Source: Verrucomicrobiia bacterium | GTDB taxonomy: Bacteria; Verrucomicrobiota; Verrucomicrobiia; Limisphaerales; JADLHS01 | Length of the DNA stretch: 64,000 nucleotides | Assembly: GCA_026125285.1 (NCBI GenBank) | Contig: JAHCLO010000006.1 | Location: 1-64,000, forward strand | Direction of reading: 5' to 3' | Part shown: piece by piece, positions 1 through 8,750 of the stretch | How the letters are laid out: each line of letters opens with the position of its first letter | Position numbering within the stretch: position 1 is the stretch's first letter | Made by a program: the position numbers and the translations under genes | Notes under the pieces: model-generated | What the model was told of the DNA's origin: nothing | Database searches by the model: none | What the model saw: only the letters and a program-made list of their open reading frames with translations

Positions 1-1
1 G

Positions 2-27
2 CCATTATGCCGAGCTCGGCATAATGG
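2..27. repeat. perfect 26-bp palindrome at left edge
   Basis: Each 13-base half, starting CCATTATGCCGAG, is the exact reverse complement of the other, with GAGCTC at the centre and no loop. It is followed by a mixed T/A/C stretch, not a clean T-run, so it is not a convincing terminator. I saw no second copy in the window. It could be an operator, a recombination site or the end of a mobile repeat; I do not recognise the family. Confidence 0.6.
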
Positions 28-145
28 TTACTTCTATTCTTAACAACGGGCGTCGAGAACCTCCATTTTACAGAATCGGCGCAGGTAGCGTGGATGGGCT
101 GCCAAGTCTTTAGGGCGCAACAAGCTGCGCGATCTCCACCATTCT

Positions 146-159
146 TTGACGTGCATCAA
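146..159 (+). promoter_or_regulatory. DNR/FNR-type box (TTGACgtgcATCAA) before cupin gene
   Basis: The Crp/Fnr palindrome TTGAC-N4-ATCAA is centred at 152.5. A -10-like TATTCT lies at 183-188, 23 bp after the box, close to the spacing of a class II (-41.5) activator site. This would put the transcript start near 194-195, at or next to the ATG of the cupin gene. The box is seen directly; its function is inferred. Confidence 0.65.
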
Positions 160-194
160 GGCGGGCATGGCCGCCAAGGGCCTATTCTTTGACC

Positions 195-587
195 ATGAAC
201 GAGCAACCGCTGGTTGATGCCGCCCTCGAGAAAATCATCTCTCTCGCCGCTGAAACCCAATTTGCACCCAATGGCATCGTGAGCCGAACCGTATTGCAAA
301 CCGCAAATACCCGCGTTGTTTTGTTTGGTTTCTCCGAAGGGCAGGAACTGACTGAACACACTTCAACACAACATGCGGTCATTCAGATTCTGTCGGGGGA
401 ATGCGAGTTCTCGCTTGCTGGTAAGTCGCACTCCGCGAAGGCCGGCGACATGATTTACATGCCACCAAACCTGCCCCACGCGGTCAAAGCCACCAAGCAA
501 TTCTCGATGCTGCTGACGCTGATGAAGCCTGAACCGGCGAATATGGGGATTCATGAGATCAAGCGCGCGTCTGCTGTAACGGCGTGA
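195..587 (+). CDS. small cupin-domain protein
   Basis: A 130-residue single-domain beta-barrel protein of the cupin superfamily. The first cupin motif is around EHTSTQHAVIQILSGE and the second around PPNLPHAVKA, so histidines for a metal site are present. A TTG lies six bases upstream with a better spaced AAGGG. I chose the ATG because it aligns without gaps with the start of the paralogue at 24280-24657, which is roughly two-thirds identical. It is first in a run of close genes (DUF2249, membrane protein, Fe-S assembly factor, DUF2249). In a nitrogen-oxide island a sensing or metal-binding role is plausible, but the substrate is unknown. Confidence 0.85.
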   Translation: MNEQPLVDAALEKIISLAAETQFAPNGIVSRTVLQTANTRVVLFGFSEGQELTEHTSTQHAVIQILSGECEFSLAGKSHSAKAGDMIYMPPNLPHAVKATKQFSMLLTLMKPEPANMGIHEIKRASAVTA

Positions 588-597
588 AATTCGCAAT

Positions 598-1119
598 ATG
601 AGCACCAAAACAATTACGCTCGACGTTCGCGACGACATTCGTGCCGGTCGCGAACCCTTCTCGAAAATCATGACCGCAACCGCGGCATTGCAGGCGAATG
701 ACCGACTGCTCCTGATTGCGCCATTCGAGCCGAAGCCGTTGTTCGACGTGCTTCGCAAACAGGGTTTTGGTCATAGTGCAAAAGTCCTGGATTCCGGCGA
801 TTGGGAAGTCTTGTTCACGCGCCACTCTGCTGCATCAGGGGTCAGTCCCCAAGTTACCCCGGCAGAGGAGGGTTCGCGCAGCGGGGTGGTTTCACACGAC
901 AGCAAGGTCGTGGATGTGGATACACGCGGACTCGAACCGCCCCAGCCTCTGGTAACGATTCTTGAAGCGCTCGCAACGCTACCGGCTGATGCAGAACTTC
1001 GCGCCAGGACCGACCGCAGGCCCATGCATCTTTACCCGCAATTGGAGCAACGCGGCTTTGTCGGCGAAACCGAGGAACAAACTGATGGAAGCTACCTTAC
1101 CCATATCCGCCGCACCTGA
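598..1119 (+). CDS. tandem DUF2249 domain protein
   Basis: A 173-residue soluble protein with two DUF2249 modules. The first (about residues 5-75) opens LDVRDDIRAGREPFSKIM and includes LLLIAPFEPKPLFDVL. The second (about 102-170) opens VDVDTRGLEPPQPL and includes RPMHLYPQLEQRGF. DUF2249 proteins occur beside hemerythrins and nitrogen-oxide enzymes, but their biochemistry is not settled. The gene starts 10 bp after the cupin and its 3' end overlaps the next gene by 35 bp, so the genes are probably co-transcribed. Two further DUF2249 genes lie at 2846-3157 and 53216-53461. Confidence 0.85.
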   Translation: MSTKTITLDVRDDIRAGREPFSKIMTATAALQANDRLLLIAPFEPKPLFDVLRKQGFGHSAKVLDSGDWEVLFTRHSAASGVSPQVTPAEEGSRSGVVSHDSKVVDVDTRGLEPPQPLVTILEALATLPADAELRARTDRRPMHLYPQLEQRGFVGETEEQTDGSYLTHIRRT

Positions 1120-2515
1120 CGTGCGCGCTGCTCAGCCAAAACAAGCCCGCGCTGCCGCACCGTCGGTGAGCCTGCCGTTGCGCTTTATGCTTACGGGATT
1201 GGTGGCGTTGTTGGGTGCGGTTGGGTGGATCATCGCCAGACCGTCTATTCTGGCGAGTTACCACTATAACCAATACGTCATCGCCGCGACGCATCTGGTG
1301 GTGCTCGGATTCATCTGCACCGTGGTCATGGGCGCGATGTATCAACTCGTGCCCGTGGCGCTCGAAACGAAACTTTACAGCGAGCGACTGGCGAAATGGC
1401 AGTTCGTGATTCATGTCATCGGCTTTGTCGGCATGGTTTGGATGTTCAACGTTTGGGACATGAAACAAGTCGGCCACTTCGGCTCGGCGCTGGCGCTGGG
1501 CGTGGGGCTGTTTGTTTACAACATGGCGCGAACGCTCTGGCGTGTGCCGAAATGGAGCATCGTGGCCACCGCCATCACTGCTGCATTGACTTGGTTTTCC
1601 CTGACGATTCTTGTGGGCTTGTCCATCGCGGCAGCCAAATGCGCCTACGAATCCACTGAGGGGTTGGCAACAGCAGAGGGCGTGAAACAAGTGGTTGGCG
1701 GCTTGCAGGTGGTGGCGGGCATCGTTTCTCGCTTCGATGCCATTGGCGCGATGCATGCGCATGCCCATCTCGGAGTGGTGGGATTCTTCGTGATGCTCAT
1801 CGTCGGCGTGTCGTATCGGCTGATTCCAATGTTCACCCTGACCGAAGTGCAGAGCAAACGGCGCGCGGCGCTCTCAATTCTATTCCTTAACATCGGATTG
1901 GCCGGCGCAGTCGTGACGATTCTATTGCGCAGCCCGCTGAGGATTGCGTTCGCGGCTATCGCGGTGAGTGGTCTGGTGTTGTTCGGCTGGGAACTCCACG
2001 CCATGTTGCGCGCCCGCAAACGTCTTGTGTTGGATTGGGGGCTCAAGAGTTTTCTAGTCGCCGCTGCAATGTTGATTCCGGTTTGCTTGCTGGCGCTGGT
2101 GCTGTCGTGGCCAAGTCTGCCCATGAATCAATCCTTCGGCATGTTGGAGAACGTCTATGGCTTCCTCGGTTTGTTCGGTGTCGTGGCGCTCGCCATTCTC
2201 GGCATGTTGCACAAAATCCTGCCGTTCCTCGTCTGGTTCGGCGTTTACAGTCCGCACGTCGGTCGTGCCCAACTGCCGCTCACCTCGCAGATGGTTTCCG
2301 AACGGGCGCAAGCAGGCGGGCTGTTTGCCTATCTTGCCGGTTTGCTGGTCATCTCGATAGCGATCTTGCGTGAGAGTGAACTTTGGGTGCGCGTGGGCGG
2401 TGTGCTGTTGCTTGCAAGTCTGCTGCTGTTCGGCTGGAACACTTTTAAGGTGTTCTCGCACTTCCGCAAACCCCAGCTTAGACCGTTGCCCTCCACCAAA
2501 CCCGCCGTTGTATGA
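1085..2515 (+). CDS. NnrS/haem-copper oxidase subunit I-like membrane protein
   Basis: A 476-residue polytopic membrane protein with about twelve hydrophobic segments. Conserved histidines sit in membrane segments: THLVVLGF, the cluster MHAHAHLGVVGF, and MLHKILPFLVWF. This pattern resembles the short oxidase subunit I-like and NnrS-like proteins found with NO metabolism genes, which can carry haem and copper. It lacks the full length and the second subunit of a working oxidase, so a role in NO handling or metal/haem trafficking is more likely. I chose the ATG inside the previous gene: a GAGG lies about 9 bases upstream, and the longer frame only adds hydrophilic sequence overlapping DUF2249. 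The 3' end overlaps the next start by ATGA. Confidence 0.7.
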   Translation: MEATLPISAAPDVRAAQPKQARAAAPSVSLPLRFMLTGLVALLGAVGWIIARPSILASYHYNQYVIAATHLVVLGFICTVVMGAMYQLVPVALETKLYSERLAKWQFVIHVIGFVGMVWMFNVWDMKQVGHFGSALALGVGLFVYNMARTLWRVPKWSIVATAITAALTWFSLTILVGLSIAAAKCAYESTEGLATAEGVKQVVGGLQVVAGIVSRFDAIGAMHAHAHLGVVGFFVMLIVGVSYRLIPMFTLTEVQSKRRAALSILFLNIGLAGAVVTILLRSPLRIAFAAIAVSGLVLFGWELHAMLRARKRLVLDWGLKSFLVAAAMLIPVCLLALVLSWPSLPMNQSFGMLENVYGFLGLFGVVALAILGMLHKILPFLVWFGVYSPHVGRAQLPLTSQMVSERAQAGGLFAYLAGLLVISIAILRESELWVRVGGVLLLASLLLFGWNTFKVFSHFRKPQLRPLPSTKPAVV

Positions 2516-2817
2516 ATACGAATCCACCCACCGAAGCTGTCGTTCTTGACGCCCTGCGCCAGGTGCTCGATCCCGAGATCGGCATGAACATCGTGGAACT
2601 TGGGTTGATCTATGACGTGAGAATCGCCGGTGATGAGGTGCGCGTGGCGATGACTCTCACCACCGCAGGCTGCCCGATGGGTGAAAGTATCCGTGGCGGC
2701 GCGGAAATCGCCTTGCTCAATCTGGAAGGCGTTTCTTCCGCTTACGTTGAACTCGTATTCGATCCGCCGTGGCATCCGGGAATGATTGCGCAAAATGCCG
2801 CGTCGTCATCGGTTTGA
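2512..2817 (+). CDS. MIP18/DUF59-family Fe-S assembly factor
   Basis: A 101-residue protein of the SufT/PaaD-type DUF59 family. It has the family's opening LRQVLDPEIGMNIVELGLIYDV, split here as LRQVLDPEIG then MNIVELGLIYDV, and the conserved cysteine in TTAGCPMGESIRGG. Members help insert or mature Fe-S clusters in target proteins. It is translationally coupled to the membrane protein before it by an ATGA overlap. Its likely clients here are the Fe-S-rich molybdoenzyme subunits encoded just downstream; that link is inference. Confidence 0.9.
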   Translation: MNTNPPTEAVVLDALRQVLDPEIGMNIVELGLIYDVRIAGDEVRVAMTLTTAGCPMGESIRGGAEIALLNLEGVSSAYVELVFDPPWHPGMIAQNAASSSV

Positions 2818-2845
2818 ACCGTTTCGTCCCAACACAAAACAAAAC

Positions 2846-3157
2846 ATGAACACCAACATCGAAACTGAAAACCTCGTCGGCCCGGATCGCGTCATGGACG
2901 TGCGTCCGATTCCTTGCTCCGTCAAACACGGCTTGATCATTAAGACCTGGCTCGAAATGCCCGTCGGCGATCACTTCATCCTGCTGAACGACCACGATCC
3001 CGTGCCGCTCTACTACCAGTTTGCAGCGCAATGGCCGGGCGCGTTCACGTGGGAACATCTGGTCAAAGGCCCGGAAGAATTCCGCGTGAAAATCACCAAG
3101 TTGCGCGCTGTGGTGGATGTGGCGCAGATGGTGTCCGGCAGTTGCGGGCATCATTGA
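2846..3157 (+). CDS. DUF2249 domain protein
   Basis: A 103-residue single DUF2249 protein. Typical family sequence is MPVGDHFILLNDHDPVPLYY followed by WEHLVKGPEEFRVKI. The C-terminus ends in CGHH, a possible metal ligand set. I chose the ATG at 2846 because the upstream frame is arginine-rich and has no family match. It closes the first gene group; the box at 3190 then starts the molybdoenzyme operon. Confidence 0.85.
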   Translation: MNTNIETENLVGPDRVMDVRPIPCSVKHGLIIKTWLEMPVGDHFILLNDHDPVPLYYQFAAQWPGAFTWEHLVKGPEEFRVKITKLRAVVDVAQMVSGSCGHH

Positions 3158-3189
3158 GAAGTCAAATCTCCGGCGCAGTCATGCATTCC

Positions 3190-3203
3190 TTGACCCAGGT
3201 CAA
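3190..3203 (+). promoter_or_regulatory. DNR/FNR-type box (TTGACccagGTCAA) before molybdoenzyme operon
   Basis: A perfect TTGAC-N4-GTCAA palindrome centred at 3196.5. A -10-like TAAACT at 3225-3230 follows after 21 bp, which fits a class II Crp/Fnr promoter with a start near 3238. The chosen ATG is at 3241, so the transcript would be almost leaderless. Confidence 0.7.
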
Positions 3204-3240
3204 GGTCATGGCTGTAGCCGGCGGTAAACTGCGACCCTCA

Positions 3241-4809
3241 ATGAACCTTGCGCTGCGTCACCTGCCTGTTCTGGTCGCGTTGTTCGTCGCGACGGACCTT
3301 TCCGCCCAACCTGCATCCCCAACGGTCGCCGCATCACCTGCCGGGCGTGCCGTTTATGACCAGCATTGCGCCGCCTGCCACGGCGCGACTGGTGACGGCA
3401 ATGGCCCGGCCTCAGTGTGGCTCTATCCCAAGCCACGCAACTTCAGCGCCGGTCAGTTCAAAATTAAATCCACACCGGGGCAGGCATTGCCCACCGATGA
3501 GGATCTGTTTCAATCCGTCACGCGCGGCTTGGCCGGCAGTTCCATGCCGAGTTTTTCCTACCTGACCGAGCCGGAGCGACGCGATCTGGTGCAGTATGTC
3601 AAATACCTGACGGCGCGCACGGACAGTTCTGGAAACCGCGTCAACGTCTTTGAACAAGCGGCGGCGAACAACCAGCTTGCCCAGCCCGTCATCGTGCCGC
3701 CAGAACCGCCCGCAGGCGTGCAGGAACTCACTTTGGGTCGGGAAGTTTTCAAAAAGATGCAATGCGCGCTGTGCCACGGCGAAACCGGTGCGGGCGACGG
3801 GCCGCAAGTGCCCACACTCAAGGACGCTTCGGGGTTGCCGGTGCGCCCGCGCGATTTCAACACCGGCCTCTTTCGTGGCGGTCACACCGGACAGGACCTC
3901 TACCTGCGCATCAACAACGGTATGCCCGGTACACCGATGATTCCCTACGGCGAGGATGCGTTAAAACCCGAGGAACGCTGGGCGCTGGTGCATTACGTGC
4001 AATCTCTGCGTCGCACGGATGTTTCGGTCAACGACCTGCTCGCGCCGGAGGACAATACGATTCGCGTGCGCAAGGTAGCCAAGCTCCCGACTGATCCGAT
4101 GGCGGCTTCGTGGGAGTCAGTTGACCCGGCTCGCGTCCCGCTCAACCCACTCTGGCCTGAGCCCAATCAGGTTTACGCCGTGGCAGTGTCCGCAATGACC
4201 GATGGCAAGCAACTGGCCGTGTTGCTGCAATGGCGCGATGAACTGCCGCACAACACCGCCATTCGCGTCCAGGACTTTCAGGATGCCGCAGCAATCCAGT
4301 TTTCCATGACCGAGGGCTACGGTTTCCTCGGCATGGGCGACGTTCAGCATCCGGTGAACCTCTGGCAATGGAAAGCCGGCTGGCAGGCCGAGGCCGAACA
4401 GGGCCACCCGCCGGACATGGACTCGGTCTATCAATCCATGCACGTGGACAGGTGGACCTTCACCAATTACAACACCGCCGCCAGCTCGGGCAATGTGACT
4501 TCGCAACCGCACAAGTCGCCCATCGAAGATGCCAACGCGCGCGGCTTCGGTTCGTTCACCTCGCAGCCGATGGCGCAACAGAACGTGGGCGGCAAGGGCA
4601 TCTGGCACGACGGATTTTGGAGCGTCGTCTTCATCCGCGACCTGAAATCAAAAGACAAGGAAGACGTGCAATTAGCCAAAGTCAGATCCGTCCCGATTGC
4701 GTTCGCCATCTGGAACGGCGAACAGGGCGACCGCAACGGCCGCAAGATGATCAGCAACTGGTTTCAACTGGTCTTCGATGACGCGAAAGCAAGGACGGCT
4801 CAACGCTGA
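3241..4809 (+). CDS. exported dihaem cytochrome c fused to EB_dh-type haem b domain (molybdoenzyme gamma subunit)
   Basis: 522 residues. A signal peptide (residues 1-22, ending ATDLSA) is followed by two cytochrome c domains with haem motifs C43-AAC-H47 and C175-ALC-H179. From about residue 275 comes a domain like the ethylbenzene dehydrogenase/chlorate reductase/NXR gamma subunit, which holds a haem b. In type II DMSO reductases the gamma subunit passes electrons between the Fe-S beta subunit and cytochrome c. Fusing the extra dihaem module to it makes a self-contained electron exit outside the cytoplasmic membrane. I chose the ATG at 3241 because it gives a clean signal peptide; the longer frame starts inside the DUF2249 gene. 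It ends 7 bp before alpha. Confidence 0.85.
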   Translation: MNLALRHLPVLVALFVATDLSAQPASPTVAASPAGRAVYDQHCAACHGATGDGNGPASVWLYPKPRNFSAGQFKIKSTPGQALPTDEDLFQSVTRGLAGSSMPSFSYLTEPERRDLVQYVKYLTARTDSSGNRVNVFEQAAANNQLAQPVIVPPEPPAGVQELTLGREVFKKMQCALCHGETGAGDGPQVPTLKDASGLPVRPRDFNTGLFRGGHTGQDLYLRINNGMPGTPMIPYGEDALKPEERWALVHYVQSLRRTDVSVNDLLAPEDNTIRVRKVAKLPTDPMAASWESVDPARVPLNPLWPEPNQVYAVAVSAMTDGKQLAVLLQWRDELPHNTAIRVQDFQDAAAIQFSMTEGYGFLGMGDVQHPVNLWQWKAGWQAEAEQGHPPDMDSVYQSMHVDRWTFTNYNTAASSGNVTSQPHKSPIEDANARGFGSFTSQPMAQQNVGGKGIWHDGFWSVVFIRDLKSKDKEDVQLAKVRSVPIAFAIWNGEQGDRNGRKMISNWFQLVFDDAKARTAQR

Positions 4810-4816
4810 ATTCACC

Positions 4817-7800
4817 ATGAACAACCCTCTGAACGACTCCCTTTCCCGCCGCTCGTTCCTCCAACGCAGCGGCCTTGTCGGTGCGGGCATCACCGCCGCG
4901 CAATTCCTGCCGTTGCGCTTTCTGCAAGCCCAGCCCGCCGAGGACGTCGCCAATCCTCTCGCCCATTACCCCAACCGCGATTGGGAGCAGCTTTACCGGA
5001 ATCAATACGCCTACGATCATCAATTCTCGTGGGTCTGCGCGCCGAACGACACGCACAACTGCCGCATCACTGCGCACGTTCGCAATGGCGTCATCGTCCG
5101 TCTCGGCGAACAATACGACATCAACACCTACACGGACCTTTACGGCAACCACGCCACCGCCAACTGGGGCAACCGTCATTGCGCGAAGGGCTACACGTTC
5201 CATCGCATTCTCTACGGACCGTATCGGCTGAAGCATCCCATCGTGCGCCGCGGCTGGAAACGCTGGGCTGACGACGGCTTCCCGCAACTCACCGACGAGG
5301 TGAAAGCCCGCTACAAGTTCGATTCGCGCGGCACGGACAAGTTCGAGCGCATCTCGTGGGACGACGCCTTCAGCTACATCGCCAAGGGTATGAAGGCCAT
5401 CGCCACGCGCTACAGCGGCGAGACGGGGGCGAAGCTGCTCGAAGCACAGGGCTATCCAAAGGAGATGATCGAGGACATGGGCGGCGCGGGCACGCGCACC
5501 ATCAAGACGCGCGGCGGTATGGGTCTGCTCGGCGTGCTCGGGAAATACGGCATGTATCGGCTGTGCAATTCCCTCGCGCTGCTGGATGTCCATGTTCGTG
5601 GGGTAAAGCCGGAGGAAGCCAAGGGTGGTCGCGTCTGGTCGAATTACACCTGGCACGGTGATCAAGCGCCCGGTCATCCGTGGGTGCATGGCTTGCAGAA
5701 CAGCGAGTGCGACTTCAATGACCTCCGCAACGCCAAGCTGATCATCATGAACGGCAAGAACCTGGTGGAAAACAAAATGGCCGATGCCCACTGGTTCATC
5801 GAATGCATGGAGCGCGGCGCGAAGATCGTCGTCATCGCCCCCGAATACGGCGCGCCCTCAACCAAGGCCGATTATTGGATTCCCGTCCGGCCCGCCACCG
5901 ACGCGGCGCTGTGGTTGGGCATCACGCGCTTGATGATCGAGAAGAAGTGGTATGACGAAACCTTCGTGAAGCAGTTCACGGATTTCCCGTTGCTCGTCCG
6001 CACCGATAACGGCAAACGACTGCGCGCCGCTGAGGTGTTTCCGAATTACACAAGCACGCTGCCCGCCGACGGCCCGAGCAAGAAGATTCAGGGCATCACC
6101 GACGAACAGCATGCGAAGCTGGGTGATTTCGTCGTGTGGGATGCGAAATCCAACGCGCCGAAGGCGCTCACGCGCGACATGGTCGGCACAACGATGGCGA
6201 AGAACGGCGTTGACCCCACGCTGGACTGGAAAGGCAAAATCAGACTTGCTGACGGCAGCGAAATCGAAGCCGCCACCGCATGGAATCTGTATCAGATTCA
6301 CCTCAAGGACTACGATCTTGACACGGTTTCCGAGATCACGAGCGCGCCGAAGGAACTGATGGAACGGCTGGCCAAGGACATTGCCACCATCAAACCAGCG
6401 GCGATTCATCAAGGTGAGGGCATCAACCATTGGTTTCATGCTACGGAAGCGAATCGCGCCGCTTATCTCCCGCTCATGCTCACCGGCAACATCGGCCAGC
6501 CGGGCGCGGGCTGTCATGGCTGGGCAGGCAACTACAAGGCGGCCTTGTTTCAGGGCAGCAAACTCACTGGCTGGGGTTTCAAAGGCTGGATCATGGAAGA
6601 TCCCTTCGAGCAAAACCTCGATCCCAAGGCGCATGGCCGCGACGTTCACGCCCACGCCTACACCAAGGACGAAGAGCCGGCCTATTGGAATCACGGCGAC
6701 CGCCCGCTCATTGTCAACACACCGAAGGAAGGCCGCAAGGTCTTCACCGGCAAAACGCACATGCCCACGCCGACCAAGGCGATCTTCACGACCAACGTGA
6801 ATCTGATCAACAACGCCAAGTGGGCTTACGGCATGATCAAGAACGTCAACCCGAACGTGGAGTTGATCGTGACGATGGACACGCAAATGACGGCGAGCGT
6901 GGAGTATTCCGATTTCGGTCTGCCGGCGAACTCGTGGGTGGAGTTTCAGGATTTGGAAGTCACCGCCAGTTGCTCGAACCCGTTCCTGCAAGTCTGGAAG
7001 GGTGGCATTAAACCGCTCTACGACTCGAAGGACGACCTCGCCATCCTCGCGGGCATCGCTGCCGCGTTGGGCAAGGTTACCGGCGACAAACGGTTTTACA
7101 GTCACTTCAAGTTCGAGCATGAGGGCAAGCGCAAGATCTATCTCCAGCGCCTGCTCGACACCTGCACGACGACGGCGGGCTACACGGTGGATGACATCAT
7201 GGCCGGCAAATACGGGCCACCCGGCGGCGCACTCCTGCTCTTCCGCAGCTATCCGCGCATCCCGTTCTATGAGCAGATTCATGACAACGATCCGTTCCAC
7301 ACCGAAACCGGCCGGATGAATTCCTATACGGACGATCCTACCGCGCTGGCCTGCGGTGAGAACTTCATCGTCCATCGCGAAGGGCCGGAAGCCACGCCGT
7401 ATCTGCCCAACGTCATCGTCAGCACCAATCCGCTCGTGCGCCCGAACGATTACGGCATCCCGCTCGATGCCGAGCATTGGGACGAACGCACGGTGCGCAA
7501 CGTGAAGCTGAGCTGGGCCGACACGAAGAACTCGAAGAACTTCCTGTGGGAAAAAGGATTTCAGTTCTACTGCCTTACGCCCAAATCGCGCCACTCCGTC
7601 CACTCGTCGTGGGCGAACGTGGACTGGCATCTCATCTGGAACTCGAACTTCGGCGATCCCTATCGCGTGGACAAGCGACTGCCCAACGTCGGCGAACACC
7701 AACTCCACATGAACCCGCAGGCGGCGCGCGATCTCGGCATTGCCGACGGCGACTATGTTTATGTGGATGCCAATCCTGCCGACCGACCGTATCTCGGCGC

Positions 7801-8305
7801 GACGCCCAGCGATCCGTTCTATCGAGTCAGCCGTCTCATGCTCCGTCTGACCTACAACGCCGCATATCCCTACAACGTGGTGATGATGAAACACGGGTCG
7901 TTCATCGCGACCGAGAAAACGGTGAAAGCCCAGCAGACGCGGCCCGACGGACTGTCGCTTACCGAGGAAGGTTACATCTCAAACTTCCGTTTCGGCTCAC
8001 AGCAATCAGTGACGCGCAACTGGCACATGCCGATGCACCAGACCGACACGCTATTCCACAAATCCAAAGCGTATATGAGTTTTCTCTTTGGTGGCGAGGC
8101 GGACAACCATGCCGTCAACACCGTGCCGAAGGAGTGCTTGATCCGCATTACCAAAGCCGAGGATGGCGGTCTCGGTGGTCGCGGCCCGTGGAAACCGGGT
8201 CAAAGCGGCATGTCGCCCGACGCCGAGAACGACAAGATGAAGAAATACCTTGCCGGCGATTTCAGCGGCAAGGGCGAGGGTGGCGGCGGAGCAACGTTCG
8301 AATAA
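4817..8305 (+). CDS. narG: Tat-exported molybdopterin oxidoreductase alpha subunit, NarG/NxrA type
   Basis: 1162 residues, the length of a type II DMSO reductase-family catalytic subunit. The Tat motif SRRSFLQ at the N-terminus indicates export. C74, D78, C82 and C122 align with NarG H49, C53, C57 and C92. An Asp in the second position is the pattern reported for nitrite oxidoreductase-like enzymes. D299, in the segment SECDFND, aligns with the Mo-ligating Asp of NarG. The family reaction is nitrate/nitrite interconversion, but related enzymes reduce chlorate or oxidise hydrocarbons, so the substrate is not proven. NO reductase, NarK and NO-stress genes nearby favour nitrate. It lies between gamma and beta with short gaps. 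Confidence 0.85.
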   Translation: MNNPLNDSLSRRSFLQRSGLVGAGITAAQFLPLRFLQAQPAEDVANPLAHYPNRDWEQLYRNQYAYDHQFSWVCAPNDTHNCRITAHVRNGVIVRLGEQYDINTYTDLYGNHATANWGNRHCAKGYTFHRILYGPYRLKHPIVRRGWKRWADDGFPQLTDEVKARYKFDSRGTDKFERISWDDAFSYIAKGMKAIATRYSGETGAKLLEAQGYPKEMIEDMGGAGTRTIKTRGGMGLLGVLGKYGMYRLCNSLALLDVHVRGVKPEEAKGGRVWSNYTWHGDQAPGHPWVHGLQNSECDFNDLRNAKLIIMNGKNLVENKMADAHWFIECMERGAKIVVIAPEYGAPSTKADYWIPVRPATDAALWLGITRLMIEKKWYDETFVKQFTDFPLLVRTDNGKRLRAAEVFPNYTSTLPADGPSKKIQGITDEQHAKLGDFVVWDAKSNAPKALTRDMVGTTMAKNGVDPTLDWKGKIRLADGSEIEAATAWNLYQIHLKDYDLDTVSEITSAPKELMERLAKDIATIKPAAIHQGEGINHWFHATEANRAAYLPLMLTGNIGQPGAGCHGWAGNYKAALFQGSKLTGWGFKGWIMEDPFEQNLDPKAHGRDVHAHAYTKDEEPAYWNHGDRPLIVNTPKEGRKVFTGKTHMPTPTKAIFTTNVNLINNAKWAYGMIKNVNPNVELIVTMDTQMTASVEYSDFGLPANSWVEFQDLEVTASCSNPFLQVWKGGIKPLYDSKDDLAILAGIAAALGKVTGDKRFYSHFKFEHEGKRKIYLQRLLDTCTTTAGYTVDDIMAGKYGPPGGALLLFRSYPRIPFYEQIHDNDPFHTETGRMNSYTDDPTALACGENFIVHREGPEATPYLPNVIVSTNPLVRPNDYGIPLDAEHWDERTVRNVKLSWADTKNSKNFLWEKGFQFYCLTPKSRHSVHSSWANVDWHLIWNSNFGDPYRVDKRLPNVGEHQLHMNPQAARDLGIADGDYVYVDANPADRPYLGATPSDPFYRVSRLMLRLTYNAAYPYNVVMMKHGSFIATEKTVKAQQTRPDGLSLTEEGYISNFRFGSQQSVTRNWHMPMHQTDTLFHKSKAYMSFLFGGEADNHAVNTVPKECLIRITKAEDGGLGGRGPWKPGQSGMSPDAENDKMKKYLAGDFSGKGEGGGGATFE

Positions 8306-8325
8306 ACCGACAACCCAACAAGCGA

Positions 8326-8739
8326 ATGCCCAAAGAGGAATTCGATTTTGAAGATCCGTTTGAACTGAACGGCATGGCCTTCCTTACGCACGAGGACACC
8401 ACCAACGACATGGCCGAGACGTTCATCGAGGAGTTCATGCGCATGGGCTACGGGCACAAGCAGGTGCTGGCACTGTTCCGCAACCCGTATTACCTCGGTC
8501 CGCACATGGCGCTTGAAAAACGCGGCGAGCCGTTCATCCGCGAACTCATCGCCGAGGTCTTCGCGCGCTGGGGTAAAGCGATAACGTGGTCTGACTCATG
8601 TAACAGCGGACGTGAGGAGGCTCAAACTCCCCCTGCTGCACCCGAGAGTCAGAGCCTTGTCACCTCGGCGGCCACGGTGGAAATGGATTCCGCTGCCACC
8701 GACCCGATGGGTTCGCCCATCCCGAAACTGAACCTGTAA
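8326..8739 (+). CDS. small acidic protein between alpha and beta subunits
   Basis: 137 residues, no signal peptide, no membrane segment. The first 85 residues are compact and look folded, with an acidic start (EEFDFEDPFELNG) and a helical block around GYGHKQVLALFRNPYYLGPH. The last 50 residues are rich in Ser, Ala and Pro and are probably disordered. It starts 20 bp after alpha and ends 11 bp before beta, so it is likely co-expressed at similar levels. I do not recognise a named family. A role in assembly or as a small extra subunit is an inference from position only. Confidence 0.75.
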   Translation: MPKEEFDFEDPFELNGMAFLTHEDTTNDMAETFIEEFMRMGYGHKQVLALFRNPYYLGPHMALEKRGEPFIRELIAEVFARWGKAITWSDSCNSGREEAQTPPAAPESQSLVTSAATVEMDSAATDPMGSPIPKLNL

Positions 8740-8750
8740 CTGATTTCATT

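Noticed and set aside
5858..7894. 678-codon open frame on the minus strand
   Set aside because: It lies wholly antisense to the alpha subunit gene, has no family features, and is a by-product of GC-rich third positions.
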